DNA of 58,239 bases from JBOFLG01 sp051657745. GTDB lineage: Bacteria > Actinomycetota > Actinomycetes > Actinomycetales > Dermatophilaceae. Made by a program: the position numbers and the translations under genes. This document shows positions 46,017 to 54,507 of the stretch, piece after piece. Under the pieces are notes generated by a model that was not told where the DNA came from, ran no database searches, and saw only the letters and a list, made by a program, of their open reading frames with translations. The stretch spans positions 1 through 58,239 of the forward strand of contig JBOFLG010000103.1 in assembly GCA_051657745.1 (NCBI GenBank), written 5' to 3'. Within the stretch, counting starts at the first letter, position 1; every line of letters begins with the position of its first letter.

Positions 46017-47591
46017 ATGGCGAATCGGGGCAGTGCGCGCACCGAATATGAGCGCGAGATCCGCGCGATGCAGCGCGAGGCGGACCAGCAACGTAAGGCT
46101 GAGGAACGTCGCCTCAAGGAGGCGGAGAAAGAAGCCAGGAGGCTGTACGTCGAGCGACGCTCCGCAGAGATCGACGGAAAGAATAGTGCTCTTGCTCAGC
46201 GAGTCTCGGACCTGGAAACTGTGCTTCGGTCCGGGCTTCGCCGAAGCGCGACGATCGACCCACCCGCAACTCACGTCAAGCCCGCTGTGCCGCCTCTCGA
46301 CCTCGGCCCCCTAGGCTCGCCGGTGGCAGAGCCGCAGTGGGAAGAATGCGCTCCGCGGAAGCCCGGTGCGATCTCGAAGATTTTCGGTGGAGAATCGAAG
46401 TACGAACGTAAGTTGGCCGCGGCGCGGGCCCACCACGCAGCCGCTGTCGACGAGGCAAGTCGGCGTGAGAGTAGCAGGCAGCAGCAGGTCGGAGCGATGC
46501 GTCGTGCGCATGCAGAGAGAGTCGCGGCTGCGGAAGAGAAGGCTCGCGAACACAACGCGAATGTCGACAACTACGTTCGAGAGTTGGCGTCCGGGCAGCG
46601 AGCAGCCGTGGAGCGCTACCTCGCCGACGTGCTGGCTAGAGTGCCGCTTCCTGACGGCTTCCCGCAGGTAGCCAAGATCACCTTCAATGCAAAGTCAGGC
46701 CAAGTGATCGCCCAGATTGAGCTTCCAAGTCGGGACGTCGTGCCCACCGTCGGTGTTTATCGCTACTTGACAACTAAGGACGAAGAGCGGGAGACAGCGC
46801 GCCCGAAGGTAGAGATCGCCGCGCTTTATCGAAGCGTGATTAGCCAGCTCGCTCTTCTCTGCATTCGCGACCTGCTCAACTCCTCCGCCGCAGTGAAAAG
46901 CGTGGCGCTCAACGGGCATGTCGACGCCCTCGATCCTGCCACTGGCGAGCACGAGTACCCGTGCATCATCAGCGTCAACGTCGACCGCGAGAGTTTTCCG
47001 ACGGACGACAAGTTGACCAAGGTCCAGCCGGAGGCATGCGTGCAGCGACATCTGAAGGCGATTGTGTCCAACCATCCGTATGAGTTGGAGCCGATCGAGC
47101 CAATTCTTGACTTCGACCTGAGTCGGTTCGCTTTCGTCGACGGCCTCGACGCCGTTTCCATGCTCGACTCACGCCCGGATCTGATGGACATGTCGGCGAC
47201 GAATTTCGAGCATCTGGTCCGCCAACTTTTCGAGGCGCAAGGCGCAGAAGGGTGGACTACGCAGCCGAGCAAGGACGACGGCGTCGACGCAGTGATCGTG
47301 CAACGAAGCTCACTCATGGGCGGACTGAGCATCGTCCAGGCCAAGCGCTACAGTCGCGTGGTCGGAGTAGCACACCTGCGCGAACTCGCTGGCGCAATGG
47401 AGGAGAAGAAGGCTGGCTGGGGCATTCTAATTACCACCTCCTGGTTCGCCTCCGGCTGCGAAGAGAAGCGCAGGCAGCACGGCCGCATGGAGTTGATCAA
47501 CGGGGACCAGCTCGTGTACCTGATTAAGCAGCACCTCAAGAAGGACGTTCTCATTGGCATTCCCGACCGACCGCGACGGTCGACCGCGTAG
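46017..47591 (+). CDS. Mrr-like PD-(D/E)xK nuclease with coiled-coil N-terminus
   Basis: 524 residues from the ATG at 46017 with GGGAGGA upstream. Residues about 1-75 and 115-205 are highly charged and predicted coiled coil (EYEREIRAMQREADQQRKAEERR). A middle domain (about 205-390) is unrecognised. The C-terminal Mrr_cat-type domain has Glu398 (NFEHLVRQLF), Asp424 (DDGVDAVIV) and Gln441-Ala-Lys443 (VQAKRYS), the expected active-site set. Base composition is visibly less GC-rich than neighbours, suggesting transfer. No methyltransferase is nearby, so a modification-dependent or other antiphage nuclease is the leading reading. It is flanked by gene remnants on both sides. Confidence 0.82.
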   Translation: MANRGSARTEYEREIRAMQREADQQRKAEERRLKEAEKEARRLYVERRSAEIDGKNSALAQRVSDLETVLRSGLRRSATIDPPATHVKPAVPPLDLGPLGSPVAEPQWEECAPRKPGAISKIFGGESKYERKLAAARAHHAAAVDEASRRESSRQQQVGAMRRAHAERVAAAEEKAREHNANVDNYVRELASGQRAAVERYLADVLARVPLPDGFPQVAKITFNAKSGQVIAQIELPSRDVVPTVGVYRYLTTKDEERETARPKVEIAALYRSVISQLALLCIRDLLNSSAAVKSVALNGHVDALDPATGEHEYPCIISVNVDRESFPTDDKLTKVQPEACVQRHLKAIVSNHPYELEPIEPILDFDLSRFAFVDGLDAVSMLDSRPDLMDMSATNFEHLVRQLFEAQGAEGWTTQPSKDDGVDAVIVQRSSLMGGLSIVQAKRYSRVVGVAHLRELAGAMEEKKAGWGILITTSWFASGCEEKRRQHGRMELINGDQLVYLIKQHLKKDVLIGIPDRPRRSTA

Positions 47592-47971
47592 ATGAGATAT
47601 GCGGGGATCGCCCACGGCACCCGCGCCGTGGGTGTGATATCTCCCACGAACCCTCGAACGACGCTGAACGGGAACCCCGCGTCCACTTCTCGCCACGTCC
47701 GTCGTGCGGCCATGTGCACTGCGGTGACGTCGTAGCGCCCGAGCGCCGGGCGCAGCCACCCCGAGGCCCCCGGTGAGGCGTCGAGGGCGGGCAGCGACGG
47801 GCCGAACGCCGTGATCGGCCGCGTTGAGCCGTCCGGCCGGACGACGTCGACCTCGCCGCGGCCGGGTGCGGCCAGCCCCCACGGCTCCACGCCGACGGAC
47901 TCCACGATGCGCACGGCGGTGCTCTTCAGCGGGTGCACCGCGACCTGCGTGAGCCGGATGCCGCCGCTCAC
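47592..47971 (-). pseudogene. Truncated MOSC-domain gene (5' part)
   Basis: From a GTG at 47971 the minus-strand frame reads VSGGIRLTQVAVHPLKSTAVRIVESVGVEPWGLA, the start of a MOSC N-terminal beta-barrel domain (family linked to molybdenum-cofactor sulfur chemistry). The rest is shortened and the frame runs straight into antisense of the nuclease gene, with no MOSC core cysteine region. It is therefore a 3'-truncated remnant, probably cut when the nuclease segment arrived. A diverged small intact protein is less likely. Confidence 0.55.
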
Positions 47972-47993
47972 CGGGTCAGCCCCGCCGCGACAC

Positions 47994-48653
47994 TCACGTG
48001 GTCGGTTCCGGCTCGACGCCAGCAGGGCCGAGCACCGCGACGACCCGCACCTCGCCCACAACGAGGTCGTAGTGCCCGCCCACGATCGCCAGCCGTCCGG
48101 CCTCGATGCGCTCGCGGATCACCGCCGAACGCTCGGCGACCAGCGCGCAGGTACGGGCGACGTGGGCGCGCTCGACCTCCTCGGTGCTGGCCAGTCCGGA
48201 GTCCGATGCCGCCGGCACACTCGGGGTGACCTGCTCGATGATCTCGCCGAGGTAGCCGCCCGGCGCCTGGCCGGTGCGCACCGCCTCCTGGGCCGCCGCC
48301 ACCGCTCCGCAGGAATGATGCCCAACGACGACGATGAGCGGGCAGCCGAGTACGCCGACGCCGTACTCCAGCGAGCCCAGCACGCTGGAGTCGAGCACGT
48401 GCCCGGCCGTGCGGACGACGAACAGCGTGCCGAGACCCTGGTCGAAGATGACGACGGAGGCGACCCGGGAGTCGGCGCACCCGAAGAAGACGGCGAGCGG
48501 GTGCTGGCCCCGGGCCAGGTGGCGTCGGGCGTCGCTGTCGGCGCGGAGGGCACGGCCGTCGTCGGTGCGGAAGCGGGCGTTGCCGGCGGCGAGCAGCGCC
48601 CACGCCTCGGCGGGGCTGGGGTTGGCGGGGCTCGGCCGCGAGACGTGCTCCAC
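47994..48653 (-). CDS. Beta-class carbonic anhydrase
   Basis: 219 residues from the GTG at 48653, one base after the upstream regulator's stop. Zinc-site residues are visible: Cys59, Asp61 and Arg63 in FFGCADSRV, and His112 with Cys115 in GHHSCGAV. EAWALLAAGNARF and LGSLEYGVGVLGCPLIVVVGH are typical of the class. It interconverts CO2 and bicarbonate in the cytoplasm. Co-transcription with the winged-helix gene and divergence from the DabB-DabA fusion point to a shared role in inorganic-carbon supply. Confidence 0.93.
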   Translation of the reverse strand: MEHVSRPSPANPSPAEAWALLAAGNARFRTDDGRALRADSDARRHLARGQHPLAVFFGCADSRVASVVIFDQGLGTLFVVRTAGHVLDSSVLGSLEYGVGVLGCPLIVVVGHHSCGAVAAAQEAVRTGQAPGGYLGEIIEQVTPSVPAASDSGLASTEEVERAHVARTCALVAERSAVIRERIEAGRLAIVGGHYDLVVGEVRVVAVLGPAGVEPEPTT

Positions 48654-48654
48654 G

Positions 48655-48954
48655 TCATCCCTCGGGCTGGTCGCGGCGAGACTCGGTGGTGAGCACGGCG
48701 AGCACCTCACCCACCCGGTGCGGCTGCTCGACGGGGTGACGCAGCGGGCGGTCCAGCAGCACGCGGTAGCGGTTGCGGCGGCCGTCGCGCTCGCGGTCGA
48801 GGTAGCCACCCTCCACGAGGTCGGCGACGATGCGCTGGGCCGCGCGTTCGGTGATGCCCACGGTGGCGGCCAGGTCACGGATCCGCGCGTCCGGTTCGCG
48901 GACCAGGCAGACCAGGACGTGCCCGTGGTTGGTAAAGAACGTCCAGTCGCCCAC
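48655..48954 (-). CDS. Small winged-helix transcriptional regulator (paralogue 2)
   Basis: 99 residues from the GTG at 48954, with minus-strand TAGACT seven bases upstream (leaderless). DWTFFTNHGHVLVCLVREPDARIRDLAATVGITERAAQRIVADLV and the wing GRRNRYRV define a MarR/ArsR-like DNA-binding domain with no obvious sensor domain. It is about two-thirds identical to the protein at 43945-44232. Its place in front of the carbonic anhydrase gene and divergent from the DAB gene makes it the likely regulator of both. Confidence 0.82.
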   Translation of the reverse strand: MGDWTFFTNHGHVLVCLVREPDARIRDLAATVGITERAAQRIVADLVEGGYLDRERDGRRNRYRVLLDRPLRHPVEQPHRVGEVLAVLTTESRRDQPEG

Positions 48955-48961
48955 GCGGAGC

Positions 48962-48967
48962 AGTCTA
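48962..48967 (-). promoter_or_regulatory. -10 box of the regulator-carbonic anhydrase operon
   Basis: Minus-strand TAGACT seven bases before the GTG at 48954; the -35 region is weak. It is 104 bases from the divergent DAB promoter. Confidence 0.5.
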
Positions 48968-49070
48968 GGAGCGATCCGGGTACGAGCCGGGATGAACACC
49001 CGGCGGCGGAGTCGCTGCGGTCGGGCCGCTCGTCGATCATGACCACCATCTGACCTGACGGCAGACAAAA

Positions 49071-49100
49071 TTGACACGAATTAGAGTTCGTGTGTTTACT
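49071..49100 (+). promoter_or_regulatory. DAB promoter with an inverted-repeat operator
   Basis: -35 TTGACA (49071-49076), 18-base spacer, -10 TTTACT (49095-49100), then seven bases to the GTG at 49108. An exact inverted repeat, ACACGAA (49074-49080) and TTCGTGT (49087-49093) separated by TTAGAG, overlaps the -35 and fills the spacer. A dimeric regulator bound here would block polymerase. Confidence 0.7.
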
Positions 49101-49107
49101 GGCGGTC

Positions 49108-52100
49108 GTGCCCACGATCCTCGCCTCGGTACTCGTGCCCCTCGTGCTCCTCGTCGCCGCGCTCGTCGTACCCCTGCTCCGCCCCGGCGCGGCGCTGACC
49201 GTCGGCGCACCCGTTGCCGCGCTGTCGGCGGTCGTCGTGGTCGCGAGCGGAGTGCTGGATACCCGCTCGGCTGTGCTGCTGCTGTTCACCACCGCGCTCA
49301 CCGTGGTCGTGGCCGCGTTCTCCCGGCGGCACCTCGACGGCGACGTCGACCGGCCCCGCTACGACCGGATGCTGCTGCTCACCACCGCCGCCGCAGTGCT
49401 CGTAGTCACCACCAGTGACCTGCTTCTGCTGCTGGCCGGATGGCTGGTCACCGGCTGGGGTCTCACCGGCCTCGTCGGCCACCACCAGCGTCTGGCCACC
49501 ACCCGCAGCGCGGTCGACTCGCTGCGCCGGGCCCGCCTCGTTGGCGACATCGCCCTGACCGTCGCGGTCGGCATCCTCGTCATCGGTGCGCGAAGTACCT
49601 CGATCGCCGACGTCACCGCCTGGGCCGCCGCCGGGCCCCTCGCCCCGCTGGCCGTTGCGGCGCTCGCCCTGGCCGTTGCCGCGGGGGCGCGCAGCGGGTT
49701 GCTGCCCTTCATCCGCTGGCTGCCGCTGAGCGTCGTCGCACCGGCACCGGTGTCGGCCCTGCTGCATGCCGGCATCGCCAACGCACCAGTGGTGCTGCTG
49801 ATCGCCCTCGAGCCGGTGTGGAACGCCTCGCCGGTGATCGCCTGGGGCCTGCTCGGCTACGCCCTGACCAGCGCCGTGCTGACCTTCCCCCGGCTACTCG
49901 TGCGAGCCGACGCCAAGACCCGGCTGGCCTGGTCCACGACCGGGCAGCTCGCGTTCATGCTGGCGCTGGTAGCCGCCGGGGCCTACGTCGCGGCCCTGGC
50001 GCACATGATGTTGCACGGCGTGTACAAGGCGCTTGCCTTCCTCTGGGCCGGCGCCGAGGTGTCGCGCGGCCGGGCCGACCGCCTGCCCGGCACCAGCCGC
50101 CGCACCCGGGTCGTCGGAGCGGTGCTCGGGCTGCTGCTCGTCGGCGCTGCCGTCGCGGCCGACGCCGGGTGGCAGCACCCGGTCAGCGGCGCCGCGCTGC
50201 TCGCCGCCGGGGCCGCCGGCGGCTACGGGCTCTTCTCGTTGCGGTCCACGGTGCGCGTGAGGGTGCTTGCTGCGGCGGTCGCGCTCGGGTCGGTCGGGGT
50301 GGTGCTAGTTGCTGTGCGGGGGCTGGCCGAGTTGCTCGACCTCCCGGTGGATGCCGACGGCCCGCGCGCCTGGACTGCGGCGGCCGTCATCGCCGCCTAC
50401 GCCGCGGCCGGAGTGTGGCTGCGCACCCGACGGTCCGCACGGGTGTGGGCCAGGCTGCATCGCGCCGCCGACCCGGCCCGCGCGCCACGCCGTCGGATGC
50501 CGGTGCCGGCCAGCCTGGGTCAGGGCTCAACTGGCCGGGCACCCGAGCTGCGCGCAGCCGTCATCCGAGCGGCCACGGCGGTGCCGCCGACCTGGAACTG
50601 GTCAACCTTCATCGCGACCAACCCCCTTCTCGGAGAGGAGCATCGTCCATTCGCCGACGCCGTACGAACCGCAGCGCAGCGAGGCTGGAGTGCCGTCGAC
50701 GGGGTGCCGGCGTCCGGCGGCGGCCGGGGAGCGTCGCCCACCGATGGTGCCATCGATGATGTGCTGGCCGGGTGGCTCGCGGCCTGGACCGACGCCTCGG
50801 CCAGCACGCTGCCAGCGCCCGGCCGCGACCTGCCGTTCTGGCAGTGGGTGCGCGAGGTGGCCGTCCACGACCCGGTGCTCGGCTCCGCGTGGCGGGCGGC
50901 TCTGCGCGGGCTGCCGACGGATGCCGCGGAGGCGCTCGCGCTCCTCGCACCCGATCTCGCGGTGGCCGACGCCGAGCGGTGGGCCACCGACGAGTTGCTT
51001 CGTCTTCCCGGGTGGGCCGGTTACCTGAGCCGGCGGGGGACGACGGCCGCGGCCCTCGACGCCGCTCCGCTCGGTGACCTGCTGGCGGCGCGGGCGGTGC
51101 TGCGGCTCGCTCTGGGCTCGCCGATCGCCGCGCCCGATCCCAGGGTCGCGCCCGAGGCCGCAGCGGATGACGTGGTGCCGGAGGCGGTGCGCGCCCTCGC
51201 CGCTCGCGAGCGTGAGGTTGCCCGGCCCGTGCTTACTGCTCTCGACGGCCAGACCGCGCCGAACCGCGCCGACGCCGACCCTGGTGCCCCGGCGCGACGG
51301 GCCGCCGACCTGGTGTTCTGTATCGACGTCCGCAGCGAGGTGCTGCGCCGGCACCTCGAGCCTCGCGGTCGGTACCGCACCGTCGGCTTCGCCGGGTTCT
51401 TCGGGATGCCGCTCCGGCGCGAATGTGCCGGGACGTCACCCACCGACCGGCTGCCGATCCTCCTGGCACCCGGTGCGACCGTGCGCGAGGACCCGCCGCG
51501 GATGGCCGGTGTGCGCTCGCTGCTCTACTCCGCGCTGCGCCAGGCGCTGGACACGCCGGGCAGCGGTTTCGGTGCCGTTGACATCGCTGCCCTCCGCGGG
51601 ATGGCGCTTGCCGGGCGGGTGCTCGCACCCTCGTTCGCCCGATCAGCCCCGGTGCCGACCCGTCCGCTGCATCTCGATCTCGAGCACCAACCCCAGCTCC
51701 TCGACGCCGCGGTGGGCCTGGTGCGATCCGCCGGGCTGCACGGGCCGGCCACCGGGCGCCTGGTGGTGCTCGTCGGCCATGGCAGCACGTCCACGAACAA
51801 CCCGGCCGAGGCCGCGTTCGACTGCGGGGCCTGCGGCGGGAGCCGGGGCGGGTTCAATGCCCGAGTAGCCGCGGCCGTGCTCGGCACCGAGGCCGGCCGG
51901 GCTGCAGTCGCCGACGCGGGCCTGCGGCTGCCCATCGACGCGGTGCTGGTGGCTGCGGAGCACGACACCGCCACCGACCGGGTGCGAATTCTGGACCGCG
52001 AGGCCGTTCCCGCCACCCATGCCGCCGACCTCGCCGACCTGGAGGCCCATCTCGCCGCGGCCGGCGCCGCCACTGCAGCCGAGCGGGCCCGCCTGCTTCC

Positions 52101-52785
52101 GGGTGCTCGGTCCGGCCCGGCGGCTGCGTCCGCCCTCCGGCGGCGTGCCCTCGACCCCGGCGAGGTCCGGCACGAGTGGGGGCTGGCCGGCAACGCGTTC
52201 TTCGTTGCTGCGCCGCGCTCGCTCACCGCCGGTCTCGACCTGCAGGGCCGAGCCTTCCTGCACGACTACGAGCCCGCCACCGACCCCACCGGCGCGCTCC
52301 TCGAGCTGATCATGACGGCGCCGGTCGTCGTCGCGCACTGGATCAACATGCAGTACGTCCTCAGCACCGCTGACCCCGAGGGTGCGGGGTCGGGCAGCAA
52401 GACCGCGCACAACCCGGTCGGCGGCATCGGCGTGCTCTCCGGCGCCACCGGTGACCTCCGCACCGGCCTCGCCGAACAGTCGGTCCGACACCTCGGGCAG
52501 CCGGTGCACGACCCCACCCGGCTATGCGTCATCCTGCATGCCGCGCCCGGCGACGTCGATGCGGTGCTCGAGCGGCACCCCGAGGTCGCCGCCCTGGTCA
52601 CCGGGGAGTGGCTCTCGGTGCACGTTCACGAGCCGGCGACCGGGTTAGTGCTGCGCCGTACCCCCAGCGGCTGGCGACGCTCGGTCGATGGCTCGGGCCC
52701 CGGCGATCACGTACTGGATCGCCCGGACTCTGGCGGCGGAGTAGTGAATAGCGGCGACCGGGCCGTTGTGGTGCTGCCAGCCTGA
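49108..52785 (+). CDS. Fused DabB-DabA inorganic carbon (CO2/bicarbonate) pump
   Basis: 1225 residues from the leaderless GTG at 49108 (GTG at 49090 is an alternative). Residues 1 to about 445 are DabB-like, a complex I ND5-type membrane protein with many helices, including APAPVSALLHAGIANAPVV, DAKTRLAWSTTGQLAFM and HMMLHGVYKALAFLW. A linker leads to DabA (UPF0753/DUF2309), about 478-1225, with Cys738 and Asp740 (FCIDVRSE), His891 (LVGHGST) and Cys906 (DCGACGG). The Cys-x-Asp and the 15-residue His-to-Cys spacing equal those of the zinc site described for Halothiobacillus DabA. DAB complexes couple ion flux to CO2 hydration; the two parts are normally separate genes. Confidence 0.9.
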   Translation: MPTILASVLVPLVLLVAALVVPLLRPGAALTVGAPVAALSAVVVVASGVLDTRSAVLLLFTTALTVVVAAFSRRHLDGDVDRPRYDRMLLLTTAAAVLVVTTSDLLLLLAGWLVTGWGLTGLVGHHQRLATTRSAVDSLRRARLVGDIALTVAVGILVIGARSTSIADVTAWAAAGPLAPLAVAALALAVAAGARSGLLPFIRWLPLSVVAPAPVSALLHAGIANAPVVLLIALEPVWNASPVIAWGLLGYALTSAVLTFPRLLVRADAKTRLAWSTTGQLAFMLALVAAGAYVAALAHMMLHGVYKALAFLWAGAEVSRGRADRLPGTSRRTRVVGAVLGLLLVGAAVAADAGWQHPVSGAALLAAGAAGGYGLFSLRSTVRVRVLAAAVALGSVGVVLVAVRGLAELLDLPVDADGPRAWTAAAVIAAYAAAGVWLRTRRSARVWARLHRAADPARAPRRRMPVPASLGQGSTGRAPELRAAVIRAATAVPPTWNWSTFIATNPLLGEEHRPFADAVRTAAQRGWSAVDGVPASGGGRGASPTDGAIDDVLAGWLAAWTDASASTLPAPGRDLPFWQWVREVAVHDPVLGSAWRAALRGLPTDAAEALALLAPDLAVADAERWATDELLRLPGWAGYLSRRGTTAAALDAAPLGDLLAARAVLRLALGSPIAAPDPRVAPEAAADDVVPEAVRALAAREREVARPVLTALDGQTAPNRADADPGAPARRAADLVFCIDVRSEVLRRHLEPRGRYRTVGFAGFFGMPLRRECAGTSPTDRLPILLAPGATVREDPPRMAGVRSLLYSALRQALDTPGSGFGAVDIAALRGMALAGRVLAPSFARSAPVPTRPLHLDLEHQPQLLDAAVGLVRSAGLHGPATGRLVVLVGHGSTSTNNPAEAAFDCGACGGSRGGFNARVAAAVLGTEAGRAAVADAGLRLPIDAVLVAAEHDTATDRVRILDREAVPATHAADLADLEAHLAAAGAATAAERARLLPGARSGPAAASALRRRALDPGEVRHEWGLAGNAFFVAAPRSLTAGLDLQGRAFLHDYEPATDPTGALLELIMTAPVVVAHWINMQYVLSTADPEGAGSGSKTAHNPVGGIGVLSGATGDLRTGLAEQSVRHLGQPVHDPTRLCVILHAAPGDVDAVLERHPEVAALVTGEWLSVHVHEPATGLVLRRTPSGWRRSVDGSGPGDHVLDRPDSGGGVVNSGDRAVVVLPA

Positions 52786-52803
52786 GCCGGCGCCGCAGCC
52801 TGT

Positions 52804-54507
52804 TCAGACCAGACCGGTGCGCCGTCCGATGGTGCGGGCGACCGGCCTGGTCACCTCGCCGAAGAAGTCGTTGCCCTTGTCGTCGACCACGACGAACGCG
52901 GGAAAGTCCTCGACCTCGATGCGCCAGATGGCCTCCATGCCGAGTTCGGGGTACTCGATGACCTCGACGCGGCGGATGCAGTCCTGGGCGAGCCGGGCGG
53001 CCGGGCCGCCGATCGAGCCGAGGTAGAAGCCGCCGTGCGTCCGGCAGGCCTCGGTGACAAGCGCACTGCGGTTGCCCTTGGCCAGCATCACCATCGACCC
53101 GCCGGCCGCCTGGAATTGGTCGACATAGGAGTCCATCCGCCCGGCGGTGGTGGGCCCGAAGGAGCCTGACGGCATCCCCGCGGGGGTCTTTGCCGGGCCG
53201 GCGTAGTACACCGGGTGCTCACGGAGGTACGCCGGCATCGACTCGCCCGCGTCGAGGCGTTCTTTGATCTTCGCGTGCGCGATATCGCGCGCCACTACCA
53301 GGGGCCCGGTGAGTGAGAGCCGGGTCTTCACCGGATGACGTGACAGCTCTGCGAGGATCTCGGGCATCGGCCGGTTCAGGTCGATTTCGACCACCGTGCC
53401 CGCTCCGGTGCCGGCCGCCCCGACCGCGTCGCCGAGGCTGGTGTCCGTCTGTTCGGGCAGGAACCGGGCCGGGTCGGTCTCGAGCTGTTCGATGAACACA
53501 CCGTCGGGGGTGATGGTGCCGAGCACCTGCCGGTCGGCCGAGCAGGAGACCGCGACGGCGACCGGGAGGGACGCCCCGTGACGGGGGAGCCGCACCACCC
53601 GGACGTCGTGGCAGAAGTACTTGCCGCCGAACTGGGCCCCGATGCCGAACTCGCGGGTCAGGCCGAGCACCTGTTCCTCCAGGTCATGGTCGCGGAAGCC
53701 GTGCCCGGTGGCCGCGTCGCCGTGGGTCGGCAGCTGGTCGAGGTACTTGGCGCTCGCGTACTTGGCTGTCTTGAGGGCGAACTCGGCACTGGTGCCACCG
53801 ATGACGACGGCCAGGTGGTACGGCGGGCAGGCGGCCGTGCCGAGGCTGCGCAGCGTCTCGTCGAGGAAACGCAGCATCGCCTCCTCGTTGAGGATCGCCT
53901 TGGTCTGCTGATAGAGGAAGGACTTGTTGGCGCTGCCGCCGCCCTTGGCCATGAAGAGGAACTTGTACGTGGTCTCGTGTCCAGGCTCGGTATCGGCGTA
54001 CACCTCGATCTGGGCCGGGAGATTGGACCCGGTGTTGCGCTCCTCCCACATCGTCACGGGAGCTAGCTGCGAGTAGCGCAGGTTGAGCCGGGTGTACGCG
54101 TCGTAGACCCCGCGGCTGATGGCCTCCTCGTCGCGGCCCTCGGTGAGTACGTGCCGCCCGCGTTTGCCCATCACGATCGCGGTGCCGGTGTCTTGGCACA
54201 TCGGCAGCACGCCGCCGGCCGCGATATTCGCGTTCTTCAGCAGGTCGAGCGCGACGAACTTGTCGTTGGCGCTGGCCTCGGAGTCGTCGAGGATGCCGCG
54301 CAACTGGGCGAGGTGGGCCGGCCGCAGGTAGTGGGCAATATCGTGCATGGCGGTGTCGCTGAGTAGGCGCAGCGCCTCCGGTGCGACCTGCAGGAACTGC
54401 CGGCCGCCGGGCCCATCGACTACCTCGACGCCGTCGGTACTGAGCAGGCGGTACGGCGTCTGGTCGGCGCCAACGGGTAGCAGGTCGGAGTAGACGAAAT
54501 CGGTCAT
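52804..54507 (-). CDS. Fumarate hydratase, class I (iron-sulfur)
   Basis: 567 residues, the long fused FumA/FumB type. The three cluster cysteines are Cys104 (LPMCQDTGT), Cys227 (AACPPYH) and Cys322 (VSCSAD), matching positions in E. coli FumA/FumB within a few residues. The C-terminal domain has GSFGPTTAGRMDSYVDQFQAAGGSMVMLAKGNRS. It hydrates fumarate to malate in the TCA cycle and is oxygen-sensitive. The ATG overlaps the stop of the PfkB gene, so the two are co-transcribed. Confidence 0.95.
   Translation of the reverse strand: MTDFVYSDLLPVGADQTPYRLLSTDGVEVVDGPGGRQFLQVAPEALRLLSDTAMHDIAHYLRPAHLAQLRGILDDSEASANDKFVALDLLKNANIAAGGVLPMCQDTGTAIVMGKRGRHVLTEGRDEEAISRGVYDAYTRLNLRYSQLAPVTMWEERNTGSNLPAQIEVYADTEPGHETTYKFLFMAKGGGSANKSFLYQQTKAILNEEAMLRFLDETLRSLGTAACPPYHLAVVIGGTSAEFALKTAKYASAKYLDQLPTHGDAATGHGFRDHDLEEQVLGLTREFGIGAQFGGKYFCHDVRVVRLPRHGASLPVAVAVSCSADRQVLGTITPDGVFIEQLETDPARFLPEQTDTSLGDAVGAAGTGAGTVVEIDLNRPMPEILAELSRHPVKTRLSLTGPLVVARDIAHAKIKERLDAGESMPAYLREHPVYYAGPAKTPAGMPSGSFGPTTAGRMDSYVDQFQAAGGSMVMLAKGNRSALVTEACRTHGGFYLGSIGGPAARLAQDCIRRVEVIEYPELGMEAIWRIEVEDFPAFVVVDDKGNDFFGEVTRPVARTIGRRTGLV

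Noticed and set aside
47994..49301. Single 435-residue protein covering carbonic anhydrase and upstream DNA
   Set aside because: The carbonic anhydrase homology begins near 48653. The upstream part of this frame overlaps the winged-helix gene in another frame and is low complexity.
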